Shown one piece after another: positions 60,136-64,000 of a DNA stretch of 64,000 nt. Location of the stretch: positions 310,001 to 374,000 of the forward strand of contig CAXUJK010000002.1 in NCBI GenBank assembly GCA_964251385.1, given 5' to 3'. Each line of letters opens with the position of its first letter. Within the stretch, counting starts at the first letter, position 1. The notes below the pieces were generated by a model. That model made no database searches and was not told the DNA's origin. It worked only from the letters and a program-made list of their open reading frames with translations. The stretch is from CADCVW01 sp964251385. Its GTDB lineage: Bacteria > Pseudomonadota > Alphaproteobacteria > Sphingomonadales > Sphingomonadaceae. Made by a program: the position numbers and the translations under genes.

Positions 60136-60408
60136 ATGCCCGTCATGTTGATCAACTACGATCTCAATCGCGAGATCATCCGTCCGAACATCACGAAGAA
60201 GATCAAGGACACCTTCCCCACCTGGGCGAAACTGGCTGACTCGTGCTACGCCGTTGTCACGAGCGTTTCTGAGCAGGCGGTCGTAAACGCGTTGCGCCCC
60301 GTCCTTGACGACAACGACAACATCTACGTCTTCGCTATTGGTCAACCGTATGCCGGTTTCGGACCTCCGGCGGTGAACAAGTGGCTTGACGACAATCTGT
60401 CGTACTGA
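60136..60408 (+). CDS. Cas2-like / SinR-family small protein
   Basis: This 90-residue protein starts MPVMLINYDLN, with the YDLN motif of the SinR branch of Cas2/VapD-like ferredoxin-fold proteins. A W in TFPTWAKLADSCYAVVTS, the LDDNDNIYVF strand and a final VNKWLDDNL complete the pattern. Members are small nucleases or relatives of toxins and CRISPR Cas2. There is no CRISPR array or cas1 here. AAGGA precedes the ATG by about nine bases, and a GTG six bases earlier is also possible. Confidence 0.75.
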   Translation: MPVMLINYDLNREIIRPNITKKIKDTFPTWAKLADSCYAVVTSVSEQAVVNALRPVLDDNDNIYVFAIGQPYAGFGPPAVNKWLDDNLSY

Positions 60409-60482
60409 GGGCTACGCTGCGGCCTAAGAAATCCAAGAGCATTGCGGCTTCGGAGTGCGTGGCGGGTTCCAAAAGGAACTCG

Positions 60483-60632
60483 TCACCGCTTCGGCGGACG
60501 CGCATCGGCTTCTCCTTTGGGTTTGTGCGGCTTGTGCGGCGTCGCCAGCATCCGGCTTAGCGCCGCCTCTCGACGTGCTACCGTCTCCTCTTCGGAGTAA
60601 GTGTCATCCTCTTTTTGGTCGGTGTTCGGCAT
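60483..60632 (-). CDS. Small basic 49-residue protein
   Basis: The frame reads MPNTDQKEDDTYSEEETVAR, continues REAALSRMLATPHKPHKPKG and ends PPKR. An AGGGGG ribosome site lies six bases before the ATG, which supports it. I have the impression that small proteins with RREAALxRML and PHKPK tails recur in alphaproteobacteria, but I cannot name them. It lies between the Cas2-like gene and the HEPN-like gene on the other strand, and its ATG shares the bases CATG with that gene's possible start. Confidence 0.65.
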   Translation of the reverse strand: MPNTDQKEDDTYSEEETVARREAALSRMLATPHKPHKPKGEADARPPKR

Positions 60633-61206
60633 GGTGAAGCCCCCTAAGCGAGACTGGTACTGGCCACTAGGCGCGCTCGACTACGCCCACGAGATACGCG
60701 ATTTCTTTCCCGAAGAAGCCGAGCTTATCGGCGTTATCACAATCCTGTGGAACCGTCAGGATCTTGCTCTTCGACGTCTCTTTGTGTCGATCTTGGACGC
60801 GAAAAGTCAGGCTTTTGCCGAAGCAGTTTGGGACCGTCAGCCAACGCATCAAGCCAAGCGAGATATGTTGGCACTAGCTCTGGATTCAGGCGAGATGACC
60901 GGCCGCCAGGTGGGCATATTGCGGTTCATCATCGACAAAACCAAAACCGTGGCGGACCGTCGCAATGAGCTGATCCACGCGGAGTACGTCGTCCACGCAC
61001 ATACCGATAAGCTTCATGCCAAGGTGAAGCCGCCGCGATCAACAAAGCCCGCCAGATATCAAAAGCTTTCGGTCAAGGACCTTGCGGAAATCGTGGACGA
61101 CGTATCAGCCCTGCTTCAGGCGACCGAGGCTGCGTGGCTCGAATTTATGCCGCCTGAGTTCCGCCTGAAGATCGACCGCCTTGGGGAACCGTCAGAAGAC
61201 GCCTGA
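60631..61206 (+). CDS. Helical protein with a HEPN-like RNxxxH motif
   Basis: The 191-residue protein is almost all helical. It holds VADRRNELIHAEYVVH, an R-x4-H motif of the kind that forms the active site in HEPN ribonucleases, after a helix with ITILWNRQDLALRRLFVSIL. HEPN proteins act in defence and toxin-antitoxin systems by cutting RNA. The start is unclear: this ATG lacks a ribosome site, while a GTG at 60601 has GGAG rather too close. The Cas2-like and 49-residue genes next door make a defence role possible but unproven. Confidence 0.62.
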   Translation: MVKPPKRDWYWPLGALDYAHEIRDFFPEEAELIGVITILWNRQDLALRRLFVSILDAKSQAFAEAVWDRQPTHQAKRDMLALALDSGEMTGRQVGILRFIIDKTKTVADRRNELIHAEYVVHAHTDKLHAKVKPPRSTKPARYQKLSVKDLAEIVDDVSALLQATEAAWLEFMPPEFRLKIDRLGEPSEDA

Positions 61207-61351
61207 CCACTTCCTCAAAATCGACAAACCGGTTGTTGCCCTCGGTCTCTCCGCCGAAAGCGTCACGTAAGACATCAACTCCGGCCTCAATCACAGCCGG
61301 ACTAAATTCAACCTTAGCTAGTGCGCCGCCCTGTCCTCGACTAGGTAACAT
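61145..61351 (-). CDS. Possible small hypothetical protein
   Basis: The 68-residue frame reads MLPSRGQGGALAKVEFSPAV, then IEAGVDVLRDAFGGETEGNN and FVDFEEVVRRLLTV. The pattern of an amphipathic start followed by an EEVVRRLL helix looks like a real small protein. It overlaps the 3' end of the HEPN-like gene by about 60 bases. The ribosome site is poor. Confidence 0.4.
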   Translation of the reverse strand: MLPSRGQGGALAKVEFSPAVIEAGVDVLRDAFGGETEGNNRFVDFEEVVRRLLTVPQGGRSSGGTQAA

Positions 61352-61425
61352 GGAAACCTGCTAAGTTAAATACATAATTGCCAGAACAAGAGACCGAATA
61401 TTCGTTGAGAAAGTAGGGGTTTGCG

Positions 61426-63240
61426 ATGCACGGCAACATCTGGTCGGCCTTGAGCCTAGTAAACGGAGCTGTGGAAAACAACGGGCGTTCGCGAAGCACG
61501 ATCAGCTACACCTTCTCGTCCGGACTTCCTTCATACTGGCTGCCGAGACCCAATGAACGAGTGGATTTTCTTCACCTCAAGGGTGATCCGTACCTGTTCT
61601 CGACTGCTGACGCGCGCGCCACGACGTTGTTCGAGAACAGTAGTTTCATACGGGCTACGGTGCTTGTAAGCGGACCGACGAACCTGATCTTCGCGCCTGC
61701 GTTTAATAATAGCGCTGAAATAGTGGTCTTCGGGCTGAACACGCGACTGCAGACGAATGCGGAGCTTCCTGCGGACCGGCTGCCGGTGCAGGCTTTTTCA
61801 CCCTACCCGATCGGCGACGACCCGAGAGGCAGCGACATCGTCGTCCTCCCCGGAGTGGGGGCGGTCGAGCACGCCGCCGACAGGGTCATGATCCACGAAC
61901 TCGGCCACGCCTTGGGATTGCTGCACTCGTTCGATGCCGGCCTCCCGACCGAAGCGCAGGATGGTCTGCCTGCACAAGACAATGGCCGCTTTACGATGAT
62001 GGCTTATGTGGAGCATCCCGAGGAGCGTCGTCGACCGACAGAGTTGCAGCTTTACGACATCGCCGCGCTGCAACGGCTTTATGGAAGAGATGATGCGTTT
62101 GCATCCGGACGCGACAGCTACACTCAGTTTACAGAAACGTCAGGTGCATACACCGGCGGCAATCGCATGTTCGCCATCTGGGACGGCGGTGGGTCCGATA
62201 CCATAGATGCGTCCAGCCAGACAAAGGCTGCACTCATCGATCTCAGGCCAGGCTTCTTCTCGTCAATAGGCCCGCAGGCAAGAGTTGACGTTCAGGGTGG
62301 TGCGACGCCTGTGATCACAGATGCGGGTCGTTTGAACATCTCGATCGCTTTCGGCGCCTATATCGAGAACGCGGTCGGTACGCCGGAGAATGACCTCATC
62401 ATCGGCAATGCCTTGAGCAATCGGCTGGAAGGGGGCGCGGGAAACGATGTCCTCTACGCCGACGGGGATGAGGAAGAAGGCATCCACGATCCTGGCCCCG
62501 CCGATTACAGGCGCATTTCGGATGACGACACTTGGGAGCCGCCCGCGGACGTCGCTGCTTTCTTAGCCGACCGAGCGAGCCAGCAAGACACGCTTCTGGG
62601 ACGGGCTGGTAGCGATTACCTGCGCGGTGGCCGCGGCAACGACGTGCTTGCCGGCGGAAGCGGAGACGACACGCTCATTGGTGGAGGAGGCGACGATCAG
62701 ATCTGGGGCGGTGAGTTAGATGCGACATCGGGCGCGGGCGACGGAAACGACGTTGCCAGTTACTCGAACAGCGCTAGTGCCGTAACGGTACGGCTTGCCG
62801 GTAGCGGAGCGGCATTCGGCGCGGTCGTAAGTGGAACCGATGCCGGAACGGACACGCTTCGTTATATCGACGAGATTACGCTGAGTGCTCACCACGACAC
62901 CGTGGAAATCGACGGCATGATACCGGTCGGATACCGATTGAAGATCGATCCAAACGGCGGACAAACCGCCGATGCGCTCGATCTGACGGGATCGAACAGT
63001 GCCGTCGCAGTCAAGTCCACCTATTTGGGCTTCAACATCACCGATAGCAGCGGCGGGAGCGGCTTAGTCGAAGTCGTCGGATACCGCATGGCGGTAGTCG
63101 GTTCCGATCATGTCAGAACCACCTTCATCGGCACGGGCACGGGCGTGGCCTTGGGCATGGGCGCGGTGTTCAAGGCAGGCGCTGCGGGAGGCGACTTCAC
63201 CCTAATGGCGGGTGACCATGCGTACGGATACGAAGCGTAA
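61426..63240 (+). CDS. M10 metalloprotease with RTX repeats (first part)
   Basis: The 604-residue part has the zinc motif HELGHALGLLH (157-167) and a Met-turn-like FTMMAYVEH, as in serralysin-type M10 peptidases. RTX calcium repeats follow at about 340-430 (LEGGAGNDVLYADGD, YLRGGRGNDVLAGGSGDDTL, IGGGGDDQIWGGE). There is no classical signal peptide, so type I secretion is likely, but no secretion genes are in the window. AGGGG precedes the ATG. The frame stops at TAA, but coding continues one base out of frame to the end of the window, so the real protein is longer. GC is lower than in the core genes. Confidence 0.85.
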   Translation: MHGNIWSALSLVNGAVENNGRSRSTISYTFSSGLPSYWLPRPNERVDFLHLKGDPYLFSTADARATTLFENSSFIRATVLVSGPTNLIFAPAFNNSAEIVVFGLNTRLQTNAELPADRLPVQAFSPYPIGDDPRGSDIVVLPGVGAVEHAADRVMIHELGHALGLLHSFDAGLPTEAQDGLPAQDNGRFTMMAYVEHPEERRRPTELQLYDIAALQRLYGRDDAFASGRDSYTQFTETSGAYTGGNRMFAIWDGGGSDTIDASSQTKAALIDLRPGFFSSIGPQARVDVQGGATPVITDAGRLNISIAFGAYIENAVGTPENDLIIGNALSNRLEGGAGNDVLYADGDEEEGIHDPGPADYRRISDDDTWEPPADVAAFLADRASQQDTLLGRAGSDYLRGGRGNDVLAGGSGDDTLIGGGGDDQIWGGELDATSGAGDGNDVASYSNSASAVTVRLAGSGAAFGAVVSGTDAGTDTLRYIDEITLSAHHDTVEIDGMIPVGYRLKIDPNGGQTADALDLTGSNSAVAVKSTYLGFNITDSSGGSGLVEVVGYRMAVVGSDHVRTTFIGTGTGVALGMGAVFKAGAAGGDFTLMAGDHAYGYEA

Positions 63241-64000
63241 AGGATATTTTCCGACTTACAACCACCGCGCCTGTCGGACTGACACTTGGCGAGCAAGTAG
63301 AGTATCTGAAATCGAACCGCGTCGGCATGACCAACATCGGCGCGGAAGACGAGGTGTATGTGAACGGCATACGCTTCAACGGGAACCGGGTCACATCGCA
63401 GATCGGTGAAGTCGGCTGGTGGTTGGACTATCTCGTCACATCGATCCGGCTGACCGGAAACAGTAGCTACGGAACGGCTTACCCGACCGATGTCTTCGAG
63501 TGGAATGATTATGTTTTTGACGGCCTGACCTATACTCTTGCGTCGATTGCCTATGCTCCCGGAACACACATCGTTCGCGACGTCTCGTATGCGATCGCCG
63601 ATGAAAGTGGGACGGGGCTCATCGGCTTCATGTCCAGGACGGCGACTGGCATCCATACAGAACGCCCGGTAACGCCCGGTTTAGACGGACTGCAGCTCGA
63701 TCCTTTGTCGGGCGCGGACGAAATGCTCGTCGTTGTTGTTAACGGGTTCCTGAACGGCGAAGCCGGCATAACGTTTTCGAACGATCATCTGGCAAATCGG
63801 GCAATTGGTTATGAAGACGACTCTACCAGTCGATTTACGGTCTTTGACGAAGAAAGAAGTATAGGAGGCATTCACTATCAAACGGCGTCGACCTCCCTGC
63901 ATCTCGACGACGCGGGAAACTTTCGCTTCTATGTAGGAGTTGCCCAAGACGTCATCGACGGCGTTCAGGACGGCTATGTCCATGGCGGCGGGCGTTCGGT
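63241..64000 (+). pseudogene. Continuation of the RTX protease in a shifted frame (runs off the window)
   Basis: The frame starting with the codons GTA AAG GAT at 63237 stays open to the window end. It reads VKDIFRLTTTAPVGLTLGEQ, then RVGMTNIGAEDEVYVNGIRF and NDYVFDGLTYTLASIAYAPG. Its style is the beta-rich, Asp/Gly-rich style of the preceding part. One extra base after GAAGCG would join it to the protease. There is no stop in about 254 codons. If it is a separate gene, an ATG at 63327 is the first start. Confidence 0.65.

Noticed and set aside
60130..60408. CRISPR locus around the Cas2-like gene
   Set aside because: No repeat-spacer array and no cas1 or other cas gene are present. The protein belongs to the stand-alone Cas2-like/SinR type.

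Overview
The window is about 64 kb of GC-rich DNA with the gene content of a free-living alphaproteobacterium, most likely of the Sphingomonas group. The evidence is a multi-PAS hybrid kinase, a SigF/NrsF pair, GGAAC-type stress promoters, a TonB-dependent receptor, many TTG and GTG starts, and short palindromic intergenic repeats. Genus is inferred from gene content and sequence style, not from a marker gene. Bases 1 to about 46,300 look like ordinary chromosome. Bases from about 46,300 to the end are more accessory, with repeats, broken genes, an insertion sequence and small orphan genes.

Layout: 1-9.3 kb holds the end of a fasciclin protein, a 1570-residue hybrid histidine kinase, a CorA transporter with a coupled small membrane protein, a Crp/Fnr regulator and an RhlE-type helicase with a hairpin leader. 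9.3-17.7 kb holds a TonB receptor, Mn-catalase, YaiI, a second DEAD-box helicase, a Gre factor, an alcohol dehydrogenase and a luciferase-like monooxygenase. 17.7-23.1 kb holds an ABC-F ATPase, a Tat-type SDR and a DHH phosphoesterase coupled to a UV-damage endonuclease. 23.1-28.2 kb is a TetR regulator with a clear operator and a four-gene DevBCA/NodT-type export operon. 28.2-31.5 kb is a MaoC/CitE pair, a SRPBCC protein and a zinc dehydrogenase. 31.5-33.5 kb is DUF1223-nrsF-sigF, where sigF lacks a usual start codon.

33.6-39.5 kb is a minus-strand operon in which every gene overlaps the next: aquaporin, SDR, gluconate-2-dehydrogenase-type subunit 3, GMC oxidoreductase, clan GH-A glycosidase and alpha/beta hydrolase. 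It looks like one uptake-and-oxidation route for a sugar or glycoside. Then come a spondin-domain protein, an unknown secreted protein, an AraC regulator, a DUF4166 protein, a DCC protein, tRNA-Pro(CGG) and a ferredoxin reductase.

In 46-58 kb a mosaic repeat follows directly after several stop codons, a 589-residue membrane protein sits between two copies of a palindrome, a vapBC locus has lost most of its toxin, and a muramidase overlaps a lipoprotein gene. Several genes here each appear to lack one base, always in the same direction. This points either to deletion errors in the assembly or to a run of fresh pseudogenes. From 58 kb an IS1595-type transposase lies at the 3' end of a lipoprotein gene. 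Past it is a small cluster of a Cas2-like (SinR) protein, a 49-residue basic protein and a protein with a HEPN-like RNxxxH motif. The window ends inside an M10 metalloprotease with RTX repeats whose frame breaks once and then continues past the edge.

The strongest candidates for something undescribed are the Cas2-like/HEPN-like cluster, the muramidase-lipoprotein pair, the fully overlapping oxidation operon and the stop-anchored repeat family.
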